A stretch of DNA of 25,449 bases from assembly GCA_043381765.1 (NCBI GenBank), contig JBHJMP010001043.1, forward strand, positions 1 to 25,449, read 5' to 3'. A program made the translations under genes and the position numbers. Below are positions 10,203 through 24,366 of the stretch, in pieces. Position 1 is the first letter of the stretch. Every line of letters starts with the position of its first letter. The stretch is from Collodictyon triciliatum. Lineage: Eukaryota > CRuMs. A model generated the notes under the pieces. The model worked only from the letters and a program-made list of their open reading frames with translations, was not told the origin of the DNA and searched no databases.

Positions 10203-11472
10203 ATGGCACAAGCAGGCCACTCAACGCCACCACAGAAGACGACCCACAATACCGGCGGCTCCAGTCGACGCAGTAGAGCACGCAACGAGTCCCCTCCGAC
10301 AAGCATGGATGCACTCATAGCCACGCTCACTGGACACCCCAGACATAGTCACAGCCACAACCAAGCCCACAACCACAACCACAGTCACCAGCCTTCTTCA
10401 CCAAGTGCGCTATTGGTCGATGCAGCTGGAGACGCTGAGTCAAGACCAAGGGCAAAGCCGTCCAAGAAAAAGTCTGTGCATCTTAACACGCTGCTCAACA
10501 ACGAGCTGTACAAGACCGAGATGTGCCGCTCCTTCGAAGAGACTGGGTCGTGTCGCTATGGCTCTCGCTGCCAGTTTGCCCACGGCCTGGATGACCTGCG
10601 AATAGTCGAGCGACATCCCCGCTACAAGACCGAGATTTGTAAGTTGATTGTTGTTTTTAGATTCAGCTTTACTTCTATCCTCGTGTCAAACACATTTACG
10701 TGGCTTTGCGACAGGTAAGACCTGGCAAATGTCCATGGGAAGGTGCAACTAACGCACTCGAACTAAACACACATAAAAAAAAAAAACAGGTAAGACCTTT
10801 ATCGAGAAGGGGTTCTGCGCCTACGGCAAACGCTGCCGCTTCCTGCACTCACTGAACCCCAACGCCGCCGCGATGGCGACAGGCAGTGAGACCGACGCAG
10901 CCAGCGAATGCGACTATGATACCCACGAACCGGAGCCATACAGCCACTACGACATCGACTTCCCACCGTGTGCCCGCAGGAACCTGTTCCCCACAGAGGT
11001 TCCAGAGGCAGCCTCGGGCCCGCTGCAAAGCCATCTCCACATGCCAAACATGTCCTTCTCGTACGCACCAGACTCGCCCAGCCATACAAGGCATGCAGAA
11101 GACGAAGTTGGCGGGTACCAGCACCAGGAGCCCCTGTTTGACATTGACTTTGAGGCGCTTGCCTGGACAGAGCCCGAGTCGCGTTCACCTCAGAACTTGG
11201 GAGACATGCCGCAGCTGAGGCGCACGCAAGGAGTCGCCGACGCCGATGCCAATGCCGATGCCGATTCCACAGTCTCGCACGATGCTGACCACTGCTACGG
11301 CTCCGAACACTCGTTCGGTCACGACTCTGAGAGCGATGCCCGCTCAATCGACTCGCCAATGCAGCCCTTCGGCCTCCTGCACGGCTACTGGGGATTCCCA
11401 CGCATCCTCTCACAACACCACCATCATCATCATCATCGCCGCCTCCCTGTCTTCGAGCAGATTGCCAACTAG
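10203..11472 (+). CDS. ZFP36: Tandem CCCH zinc-finger RNA-binding protein (TIS11/ZFP36 type)
   Basis: Two exons, 10203-10638 and 10790-11472, encode 372 residues. Proteins of this family bind AU-rich elements in 3' UTRs and recruit decay factors. The two fingers are canonical C-x8-C-x5-C-x3-H: C108/C117/C123/H127 and C146/C155/C161/H165, separated by 18 residues. Each is preceded by the family lead-in (LYKTEMC and RYKTEIC). The intron falls inside the first Cys codon of finger 2, so correct splicing is needed to make it. Outside the fingers the protein is disordered: a His/Asn/Ser tract near residues 48-65, an acidic Ala-Asp tract near 345, and seven consecutive His near the C-terminus. The ATG lies in a good context (gccATGg). 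Confidence 0.93.
10711..10723 (+). promoter_or_regulatory. Cryptic or recursive splice site inside the CCCH intron
   Basis: ACAGGTAAGACCT occurs at 10711-10723 inside the intron and again at 10786-10798, where it spans the true acceptor and exon 2 start. The inner copy is an acceptor (cag) directly followed by a strong donor (gtaag), the layout of a recursive splice point. Used as a terminal acceptor it would instead add a short reading frame and stop at TAA 10750-10752, giving a one-finger protein. Confidence 0.5.
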
Positions 11473-11830
11473 AGCCCTGCATCACGTTCCTGGCCGCCAC
11501 ACCACCGCGCTTTTATTTATGTAACACAGACACCCTTCCGCTTTCCCGGCCGAAGCACCGCCTGTGTGTTGCCCCCATCTCCAAGTCAACCCGTGGGCCT
11601 CTGGAACTTATCTCTGCGCTCCTCCCTGCTCCAAATCCCTCTCCCACTTCTAATCGGTTCTTGTGCGTCGCTCTGAGCTATTTCCGTCGTAGCCACGGAG
11701 TCGTCGTTGACCAGAACACATTATGCTGCTTGCCTTCTTCTCATCTCACTTATTCAATGTACATACTGCTCGCCTGAATCCCGCACGCGCTTGGAGCGCT
11801 ACAACCCTAAAATGAACCCAAAAAACATAA
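11473..11830 (+). other. CCCH 3' UTR with an AU-rich element
   Basis: This C/T-rich stretch follows the CCCH stop. TTATTTATG at 11513-11521 differs at one position from the ZFP36-type binding nonamer UUAUUUAUU and lies about 40 bases after the stop, in otherwise GC-rich DNA. It suggests autoregulation. I see no clear AATAAA here. Confidence 0.4.
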
Positions 11831-11836
11831 TTTCAG

Positions 11837-12006
11837 GACTGTGCATCTTTTCGAGTGCACCAGGCTCCCTACCTCCCGTTAAAAAAAGCTCTTCAGATTT
11901 ATCGCCAACCGCATCTGAACTGTGGAGAGCGGAGCGCCCTCTGCTGTTCTCGCCAGGTGTGGATCGCCCCCAAAGAGCCGTGCGCCGCTTTCCTGCGCCG
12001 TATGAC
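11837..12006 (+). CDS. Possible internal exon, product unknown
   Basis: This segment is bounded by a good acceptor (aatttcag to 11836) and a strong donor (gtaagt from 12007). One frame reads SSAPGSLPPVKKSSSDLSP and later RPLLFSPGVDRPQRAVRRF before the donor. A second frame can be joined to an upstream ATG at about 11722. Neither resembles a family I know. It may be part of a gene disrupted by the following degenerate region. Confidence 0.25.
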
Positions 12007-12167
12007 GTAAGTCCAGTTGCCAAAGTGGGCAGTCTAGCACGTTTCTATTTCTATATGTGGATACTATATATATAAAACTGTAATGTCCCTGAAATGCGAT
12101 GTTCTTCTATTTTATGATATAATACGATAATCATATATGTTAAATGATTATTTTCCCTTTATTCGAT

Positions 12168-13067
12168 TCAAAGTGTAGCGAGGTTATGCCATACAAAGGG
12201 GCAAGATAGGTGCGCATGGGAGAGAGCAAACTCGAGTAGGAGAAGACACTACTGTAGAGAGGGTAGCACTGGAAAGAAGTCAGTGATAGCGAGCTGGTCA
12301 GGTGGGCGACCCAACTGGTTGATTGGCTGCATGGGTATCAGGGGTTGGATATGCTGCGGGAGATATCGCACGACACATTCCCACATCTCTCTTCGCTTGC
12401 GGTCAGAGTAGCGAAGAATGCGAACGTGTTTCAGCAGACTGTTCAGGAAGCTGTATTACACGAGGCTCTCAAGCCTGGATACATTGACATCCCGTTCGGA
12501 CGAATCATTAGAGCAAGAGGATGCGCACACACTCCATAAGGACCACAGCATATGTCCCCTTGTGACTGTCCAGAGTATTCTAGAGTCGTGGGTCATTTGG
12601 TATTGTGCGCCAAACAGGATGTCTGACCTGACAGATGTTTCTGAAAAATTTGCAAAGATACAGTGGTTTCTCGATACCCATCTTTGAAAAGCTCCGTGAG
12701 TGTTTAGCTACTGAAAATAAAATTTTAAAGAGCCAACACTTTACCAACCAGGAGTTTCTTGTTGATAGAAAGAATAGACTATGGCTCTAGAACAAGTTTT
12801 TATTATTGTCAGAAAAACTATGCACGACTATCTGACACAATTTGGTTTCTAAAACAGCCTGGTATTTTACTTTCTTTGCCATTACAATTTAATCAATATT
12901 TGAAGGAAATAAAAGTATCAACGATGCGCGCAGATAGAGAAGCTTCCAACACTAATTCAACCACTCACAAATTTGAAGCTCTGGATGAAACACACTTGCA
13001 AACAAATCATAAGAAGGGCATTGTGTGGCATCTCAACACTTTCTTTCCAGAAAAACACAGGATATAA
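12168..13067 (+). pseudogene. Unassigned coding-like remnants
   Basis: Several stretches have protein-like composition but do not join into one frame. A frame at about 12257-12539 reads WKEVSDSELVRWATQLVDWL and later NVFQQTVQEAVLHEALKPGY, then stops. Another at about 12505-12687 reads ILESWVIWYCAPNRMSDLTD and FAKIQWFLDTHL. A third at about 12790-13067 reads FEALDETHLQTNHKKGIVWH. They could be the N-terminal region of the kinase pseudogene downstream, broken by frameshifts, or exons of an unrelated gene. No domain was recognised. Confidence 0.3.
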
Positions 13068-13319
13068 CAATTACAAATACATCCATGCTCTGCAACTCTA
13101 CGACATATGGGCACACATACATGCAAGATAGTACACGGCCAGCATACTCCGTTCTGGTCAACACCCAGATATAATCCACAACTCTGGGGAACCCGTAAAG
13201 CCGAATAATCAGCGAGTAAGCGAATCCATTCATCTTTCACATACCATTTCCTGACCAAACCAAAGGATACATATCATAACAAACAAAGCACCCATCACCT
13301 GATACATGTCTCAGAAAAT

Positions 13320-13836
13320 ATGTTGGCTTTCTTGCCCACATACTTTGAAAAATGGAAACACCCTGGGCGCGGCGAGTTTGGGTTGGTCTCCAAAGCACAG
13401 CTGAAGGAGAGCCTCTTCGCCGTCAAGAAGGGTGAGTGATACATCTCTATTTGCAGCTGCCAAAAGCCCTGGCCGAGAAGAAGGGCAACATAATCTTCGA
13501 GTCGCAGCACCATCCAAACACCATGATGCTCTACGACTTCAGATTCTGTGACAGCAACCTGCTCTTTTCATAGAATGTGCGAGGGTCGAAGAGCTCTGCT
13601 TGTTCATCAAATAATGCATGGCTCTTAGATACGAATTCAGCTCAAATATGGCCTTCATATCATCCAATGCCTTTTGTATCCGCATTCACATGCCTAAGAG
13701 TTCATCCAGTACCGTGATATAAAGACCGAGAACGTCCTGCTTGTGAACAGCATTTTCAAGATGGCCGACATCAGTCTTGCAAAAAGAGGCACCTCTGTCA
13801 ACTGGATGAGCGGCTTCAAAGGTTCAAAGAACTGGT
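13320..13836 (+). pseudogene. Degenerate protein kinase, truncated by the assembly gap
   Basis: Kinase subdomains appear in order but in different frames. ATP loop and Lys: GRGEFGLVSKA ... LFAVKK (about 13365-13430). Then HPNTMMLYDF (about 13515), a hinge-like EELCLFI (about 13585-13610) followed by a stop, a damaged YPHSH segment, then YRDIKTENVLLVN and ADISLAKR (DIS where DFG is expected). It ends GFKGSKNW, just where an MAPE motif should follow, at the gap. In-frame stops and frame changes interrupt it. The only GT-AG pair after the Lys would be 25 bases and breaks the frame. I read it as a decayed kinase copy; unrecognised introns could explain some but not all breaks. Confidence 0.6.
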
Positions 13837-14377
13837 NNNNNNNNNNNNNNNNNNNNNNNNNNNNNNNNNNNNNNNNNNNNNNNNNNNNNNNNNNNNNNNN
13901 NNNNNNNNNNNNNNNNNNNNNNNNNNNNNNNNNNNNNNNNNNNNNNNNNNNNNNNNNNNNNNNNNNNNNNNNNNNNNNNNNNNNNNNNNNNNNNNNNNNN
14001 NNNNNNNNNNNNNNNNNNNNNNNNNNNNNNNNNNNNNNNNNNNNNNNNNNNNNNNNNNNNNNNNNNNNNNNNNNNNNNNNNNNNNNNNNNNNNNNNNNNN
14101 NNNNNNNNNNNNNNNNNNNNNNNNNNNNNNNNNNNNNNNNNNNNNNNNNNNNNNNNNNNNNNNNNNNNNNNNNNNNNNNNNNNNNNNNNNNNNNNNNNNN
14201 NNNNNNNNNNNNNNNNNNNNNNNNNNNNNNNNNNNNNNNNNNNNNNNNNNNNNNNNNNNNNNNNNNNNNNNNNNNNNNNNNNNNNNNNNNNNNNNNNNNN
14301 NNNNNNNNNNNNNNNNNNNNNNNNNNNNNNNNNNNNNNNNNNNNNNNNNNNNNNNNNNNNNNNNNNNNNNNNNNNNN
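13837..14377. other. Assembly gap (541 N)
   Basis: An unbroken run of N hides the rest of the kinase pseudogene and any boundary with the following region. Apparent open frames across it are artefacts. Confidence 0.99.
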
Positions 14378-14890
14378 GGAAAATTAATTATTCAATCCTC
14401 CCGCTGCGTAGTTTTTTTTGGCTTAATGCGGCACGGCGTCCACGTCAGGAAGAATTTGCCACAGCAAGCCACATGCCAGCCACCCAAGCAAAACGCACAA
14501 GACACAAACGAACCAAACACCTGACGTCACGTATTCTTTCCCCACGTCATTGCAAACATCAACCAACCAACCAAACACGCGCGAGCACCTGCGATGATAA
14601 AGTCGTGAAGCTGTGGTTACAGAACAAATCCCACACCCATTCAGACAGACTACCACATCACATTCCGCAGCGAGGTTTAGTGGGGGTGGTGGTGGGCACA
14701 TGGAAAGGAATAACGAGATATGGGGAGACAAAGAATGGGTGGGAGCTCGATAGCAAACAGAACGCAGAAGGCCGCGCATGGGTGGATTTTCCTTCACAGC
14801 ACACCAAGCGCAACAAGTGCCTCTCTGAGCATTGTTTCTCGCTGACTGAGCAAGACGCATGACTCCTTGCGGGCCCATAGGAAGGAAGCC
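14378..14890 (+). promoter_or_regulatory. Upstream region of argininosuccinate synthase with bZIP sites
   Basis: This is non-coding sequence between the gap and the synthase start. A perfect palindromic TGACGTCA lies at 14522-14529, with ACGTCA half-sites at 14442-14447 and about 14544-14549. This is the ATF/CREB (and Gcn4-related) bZIP element. Open frames of 129 codons (plus, ATG 14473) and 151 codons (minus, ATG 14878) cross the region, but neither resembles a known protein. The plus one may be 5' UTR. Confidence 0.5.
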
Positions 14891-17747
<2,857 letters not shown>

Positions 17748-17820
17748 AAGCGGGCCAGACACACAAACACCAGAGCGGCGGCACCGGGGCACGAGAGACA
17801 CGGGGTTGTGGCCGAAGCGA

Positions 17821-17842
17821 GGGAGGGGGAGGGGGAGGGGGG
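17821..17842 (+). terminator. G3AG5AG5AG6 element between convergent genes
   Basis: Four G runs with single-A spacers lie in the 98-base gap between the synthase stop and the BCKDHA stop. The run contains G5AG5, the core of the MAZ-type pause element known to separate closely spaced vertebrate genes, and it fits a G-quadruplex pattern. The role is inferred from position. Confidence 0.45.
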
Positions 17843-17845
17843 TCT

Positions 17846-19615
17846 TTATGCCTTTGCGTACTGGTCAAGGGGGTACTTGTCGGGGTATTCGGCGAGGTGC
17901 TGGCGCATGTGGAGCTGCTGGGCCTGCAGGTGGGGCGGCAGGGTGTGGTAGACGTCTGTGAAGAGGTGGCCGATGTGGGGCTTCGGGGCGCGCTCGGCAT
18001 CGCGCAGGGCCTCCAGGACGCGCGTGCGGATGGCGTCGCGGGCAGCGAGCTCCTGGGCGTCGGACCACCACGCGCGTGCGGCGAGGTAGCGGGCAAAGCG
18101 GCGGAGCGGGTTGCGCTCCTGCAGCCAGAACTGCGTCTCGTCCACGGAGCGGTAGCGCGACGCGTCGTCGGACGTGGAGTGGTGCCCGCCGCGGTAGGTC
18201 ATGGCCTCCACAAGCACCGGCCGCCCCGTCTGCCGGATGTGCTGCCGCGCGTGCTGCACCGCCCGGTACACCCCGAGCGCGTCGTTGCCGTCCACCCGCA
18301 GCGTCGCCACGCCGTACCCGGGTCCGCGCCCGGCAATCCCGTCTCCGCGGTACTGGTCGCGCACGGGCGTGCTGATGGCGTATCCGTTGTTGCGGCTGCA
18401 TGCGTGCGAGAGGGGGGCAGTTACGCGGCGTTAGACAAGCGCAAAGCATACAGAAAGGGCAGGGAGGAGGAATCGGGGGGCCCTGCCTCCCTTCAACCGA
18501 CGCCCTCTTGTCTGGCCAATCGCCGCATTGGATTCTCCAGAGGAGACACATCGATGTACATATATACACGCAAAGTGGAAATGGTATTGGAAATGGAAAA
18601 AAAAAGAGAGAGAGAGAGAGGCAGGAATCAGAGTGATGCGCAAGGCAGAGTCGCCCTCGCTCACAAGCACACCCTACCAGAAAAAGAGGACGGGCGCCTC
18701 CAGCGTGGCGGCAAAGTTGACTGCAGCGTGGAAGTCGCCCTCGGAGGCAGCGCCCTCGCCAAAGTAGGCCACGCCGATGGCATCGCGGCCGGAAATCTTG
18801 AGGGCGTAGGCGCCACCCACGGCCTGGGGCAGCTGCGTGGCTAGCGGCGAGGAGATGGTGTGGAAGTTGAGGGCGCGGGAGCCGTAGTGGACGGGCATCT
18901 GGCGGCCTTTGCCCAGGTCGTGCATGTTTGAGTAGCACTGGTTCATGGCGTCCTGCACGCTGAAGCCGCGCCACAGCAGCACGCCCGCCTCCCGGTATTG
19001 CGCCCACACCACGTCCGATGCTCGCAGGGCCGCTGCGCTGCCGATGTGCGTGGCCTCCTCGCCGTACGACGTCATGTAGAACGAGATGCGCCCCTGCCGC
19101 TGCGCATCGTACAGCACGTTGTCCAGCACCTGCAGCGTCAGCATCGTCTCGTACATCCGCACCGCCGTCTCCTGGCTCAGCTGCAACGTCCACTTTCTTT
19201 CAGTCCAAGAGGCTCTTTTCTCTCTCTCTCTTCTTTTTTTTTTCCCTTTGTTATCTTGATATTTTCTTCTTTTTTTTTCTTTTTGATTGATTCGTTTTTG
19301 ACCAACTCGTCAACATCCATACCTTGGGATCATGCTCCGGCGTCCGGATCCGGCCCTCGTAGTCCAGCAGCTGGTAGCATGGAATGCCTTTGCTCTCATC
19401 GTAGTTTGTAAAGTCAAGCTTGTCAGTGAAGTTTGTCTTTGCTCCCAGGAAGCCTGCGTCGCAGCTGGCGCTGTTGTCTGCTGCGCTTGTTAGGGTCTGC
19501 GTTGAGACGAAAGAGAAGCGTGAGAATGATGTGCTGCGGGGTTGTTGTGGGCTGGGCTTACTCGGGCGCGGTTGCAGACGCTGAGTCGCAGGGAGGGCAC
19601 AAGGCGAGACAACAT
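17846..19615 (-). CDS. BCKDHA: Branched-chain 2-oxoacid dehydrogenase E1 alpha subunit, mitochondrial
   Basis: Four exons (19615-19562, 19496-19323, 19180-18678, 18395-17846) join in phase to give 426 residues, close to the human 445. With E1 beta it decarboxylates the 2-oxoacids of Leu, Ile and Val, using thiamine diphosphate, in the mitochondrial matrix. Exon 1 encodes [18 protein letters not shown], a classic presequence. Seen: [38 protein letters not shown]; the ThDP motif GEGAASEGD ... FFCRNN at about 217-248; and [20 protein letters not shown], the loop whose serines are phosphorylated by BCKD kinase in animals. The C-terminus ends YPLDQYAKA. Exons are very GC-rich, giving long but meaningless open frames on both strands. 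The stop lies in CATAAA, and the gene faces the synthase tail to tail. Confidence 0.97.
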
Positions 19616-19655
19616 CTGTGGGTGGCAAGGGAACGTTTCGTTTGGTGGCTCGTGG

Positions 19656-19657
<2 letters not shown>

Positions 19658-19708
<51 letters not shown>
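19658..19708. repeat. Poly(A) run of 51 bases
   Basis: A pure A tract on the plus strand lies 43 bases upstream of the BCKDHA start codon. It is therefore poly(T) on that gene's sense strand, in its promoter or 5' UTR. Confidence 0.97.
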
Positions 19709-19711
<3 letters not shown>

Positions 19712-20226
19712 GTGTCGATTTCTCAGGGATGGGGAGATGATCGTCGCTTTGGTTGTTTTGAGAAAACAGGTGGCTTTGTGTCAGTGCTTCTCGGGACTTG
19801 AGACTAGGCTGCAACCACACGCAGGCAGCACAGGGATTCTCGATGTATGAACCGACGCTTTGAAAGGTTGGACTGATCAAAGATCTGAACTGAAGATGAT
19901 AAAGTCGCTATCTTTAGCGCGTGGGCATCTGGTTAAATGTGGAAATTATAAGGAAACTGCTGTGTCTCAGCATTGGGCGCCACAAACGGCTTTCTAAAAC
20001 CAAAACCTTCTAACATATTTTATATACAGACTTCAACTAGTTTTCGAACACAGACCCGTTCCCCACAAATCGACCCTTCATCATCGCTTTACGCACCTCA
20101 CTTCTTTATTTCCTTTTTTTTTTCTCTCTCTCTCACTTGTTCCATCATCCACAAGCTAATCGGCTTTGGGTTTCGGTCTTTGAAGTAAATTAAAAGACCA
20201 TGCACTCGCGTGGAGCGGATGGATGG
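19709..20226. other. Intergenic space between BCKDHA and pirin
   Basis: This region holds the BCKDHA promoter on its left side and the pirin 3' end on its right. A TTTATT (minus-strand AATAAA) near 20104 is a possible but distant pirin poly(A) signal. I see no gene. Confidence 0.45.
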
Positions 20227-22386
<2,160 letters not shown>

Positions 22387-22758
22387 AACTTGTGATATAT
22401 CCAGCGGCGAATCTGCCAGCACGTCGATAGAATTGTAAGAAGGTGAGGAGTGAGACTGTGGTGTGGTTGCGCTGTTAGGATTCACACGAACACGGAACAC
22501 ATCAGCAGTAGCAACAACAGCAGCGTCTCCTCGAATAAAATCGTGATTCCTTTGAGGCGTGCCTTTGTTTTCGCACATGGAGTGGGACTGTGTACGCCCA
22601 CACGAAACCAGAGGCCTTGGGGCATACGAAAACACAAGGATAATGCAAATGAAACATCTTGACCAAAGTCCAGCCATCATGCAAGCTTCTGCTTCGCGCT
22701 TGACCTGTTTTAAAAGCTTTGCTTTGTCTGAAAGCGCTTCACGCGACTGTGAGCAGGA

Positions 22759-23148
22759 ATGACCTCTGGCCTATACTGCTGCGACCATTGTGGGAGGATA
22801 ATCCGAACCGGTGGGAACCATGGCGGAAAAATAAATAAAGAAAAATATGAAGAAAACAGAAGAAAAATAGGATGGAAAATGGTCTGTTGTATAAGTAGCG
22901 CTGTGCTATAGTAAAGAGTGGCAAACTACTCGGGCACACGGACTCTTCATTACAGGGAAGCAGCTGACTCTGTGCTCTCTGAAGACAACTTCCTTTGTGA
23001 AGCAGGTTCGCCACGCAGCGAGACCATCGCACAAGAGGACAGGGAATTTATACATGAACATAAGGAGATAAGACAGAGGCATAGAAACATCGATCCAGAA
23101 GGTTGCGGTCGGGATGTTCGGGATCGGTGTTTCGGTACGAAAAAATAG
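22759..23148 (+). CDS. Possible small cysteine-containing protein, two exons
   Basis: ATG 22759 opens MTSGLYCCDHCGRIIRT, with a C-x2-C pair. A donor at 22811 (gtggga) and an acceptor ending at 22918 join in phase to an exon running to TAG at 23148. That exon reads NYSGTRTLHYREAADSVLSE and IAQEDREFIHEHKEIRQRHR, an acidic/basic, non-repetitive sequence of 93 residues in total. I recognise no family. It would be divergent from pirin and convergent with the TMEM128-like gene. Without splicing, ATG 22759 still reads 50 codons. Transcript evidence is needed before this is called a gene. Confidence 0.3.
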
Positions 23149-23333
23149 GAAAAAAATATGTAATATAAAAGAGACTTGTGCTAAACAAGAGCACTCGAGA
23201 CTACGGCACAAGGGTGAGGTAGGTAGATTTTATAATCATCTCCAGGCGGTATACTTATTTTATGGCTTCGTTCTGCAGACCCACAGTATTCATGGATGAT
23301 TTCCGATGGTATCACTTGCCCTTTGTTTTTTTC

Positions 23334-23339
23334 TTTATT
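23334..23339 (-). terminator. Poly(A) signal of the TMEM128-like gene
   Basis: TTTATT on the plus strand is AATAAA on the minus strand, 18 bases after the TMEM128-like stop codon. Confidence 0.5.
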
Positions 23340-23356
23340 CCTTGCGAAAGGATGAG

Positions 23357-24092
23357 TTAGTTGGATTCCTTTGGCTTTGAGGTAAATCCGATAGCCAGGT
23401 TGATGAGTTTGACAGAGACAATGAAAAATGCAGCGAGAAGGGTGGTGAGGATAATCAGCGTCCACAGACCCCACACCGGCCAGAATGAGATCATGTAGCT
23501 AGCGCAGGAAAATAGATGCTTTGGTTTAATCATAATAAATATTATGTTCGCTTTCACACCTCTCACCAAGCATTAGATGATGTTCGACATGTGGTGGGAT
23601 GCATGAAGGTTGCTTTGTATAAAACATATTGCATAACATCATAATGGGAGTACTGGGAACCAAGAGTATACTGCGAGGTATTGTATCTTACCACACAAAA
23701 GCGGCCAGAATAAGGACGACTGAGAGGACGATTTCCTTTGGACTGTCTTGGGAGGACGTGGACGTGACCTTCTTGATGTAACCCAAGTACACAATCGTAA
23801 ATGCACAAAGCGATAGACCCAGTATCGAGAACAGGTAAGCAAGTTTCAATGGTCCTCTACGCAGGATACAGTTGGTGAATTAGACCGATGGCTCGTGAAT
23901 ACAACAAAGGAGCAGAAAGACTCGAGATGGCATTATTATCTCATTGTTCAAAGTATGATTTTAGTGGCGGTATTGAAAAAAAAAACGAGTTTGAGGCCAC
24001 GGACGGCCCCCAAAAGCTTTCAACAAACAAATTACACTATTTTTTTATACCAACACATACAACGGATCAATATCTCGATGTTTCTCTAAATG

Positions 24093-24136
<44 letters not shown>

Positions 24137-24366
24137 AAAAAAATCAACCTGCGGATGAACGGATTGTTGCCCACTTGGTTGAAGAAGTCTGTGTAGTATA
24201 TCACAGCAACAGCAGAAAGGACAATTGCTGCAACCTCTATGTTTGTGCGAGTTTTGCGGCTTTCCTCTTCAAGTCTATGTCTGGCCAGGTTCGACCGCTC
24301 TGTTTCGGAGAGGGGCTGCTCGACTGATTGTCTTGGGACTCCCACTCGTTGACCAGCGCCGCTCAT
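23357..24366 (-). CDS. TMEM128: TMEM128-family membrane protein
   Basis: Three exons (24366-24149, 23856-23692, 23498-23357) join in phase to give 174 residues; human TMEM128 is about 165. The soluble N-terminus is basic and hydrophilic (RSNLARHRLEEESRKTRTN). It is followed by four hydrophobic helices: VAAIVLSAVAVIYYTDFF; LAYLFSILGLSLCAFTIVYL; EIVLSVVLILAAFVCYMISF; LWTLIILTTLLAAFFIVSV. The YYTDFF after helix 1, IVYL after helix 2 and FWPVWGLWT before helix 4 match the YYVDFF, IVYLEW and LWHVWSFFT landmarks of TMEM128. The family has no established biochemical function and is thought to reside in the ER. Intron 1 contains a 38-base homopolymer. The ATG overlaps the stop of the upstream frame (ATGA), so the start could be internal to a longer fused gene. 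Confidence 0.85.
24095..24132. repeat. Poly(A) run of 38 bases
   Basis: A pure A tract on the plus strand within TMEM128-like intron 1 (23857-24148), ending 16 bases downstream of the donor. It is poly(T) on the gene's sense strand. Confidence 0.95.

Noticed and set aside
9767-10276. A 169-codon plus-strand open frame before the CCCH gene
   Set aside because: It opens from TTG, overlaps the CCCH start in another frame and is Pro/Ser/Thr-rich as expected of a pyrimidine-rich 5' UTR.
10799-11500. A 233-codon minus-strand open frame opposite CCCH exon 2
   Set aside because: It is antisense to the second CCCH exon, and its Arg/Ser-rich composition is expected of a shadow frame.
13743-14387. An open frame across the run of N
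   Set aside because: It is almost entirely undetermined sequence, so the open frame is an artefact of the gap.
14423-14878. A 151-codon minus-strand ATG frame upstream of the synthase
   Set aside because: It has an ATG and a hydrophobic Cys-rich tail, but no family resemblance, and it covers the probable synthase promoter. It is not supported without transcripts.
17865-19193. A 442-codon minus-strand open frame
   Set aside because: It overlaps BCKDHA in a different frame, is Arg/Ala/Pro-rich because of GC content, and has no motif. The BCKDHA exons explain the region.
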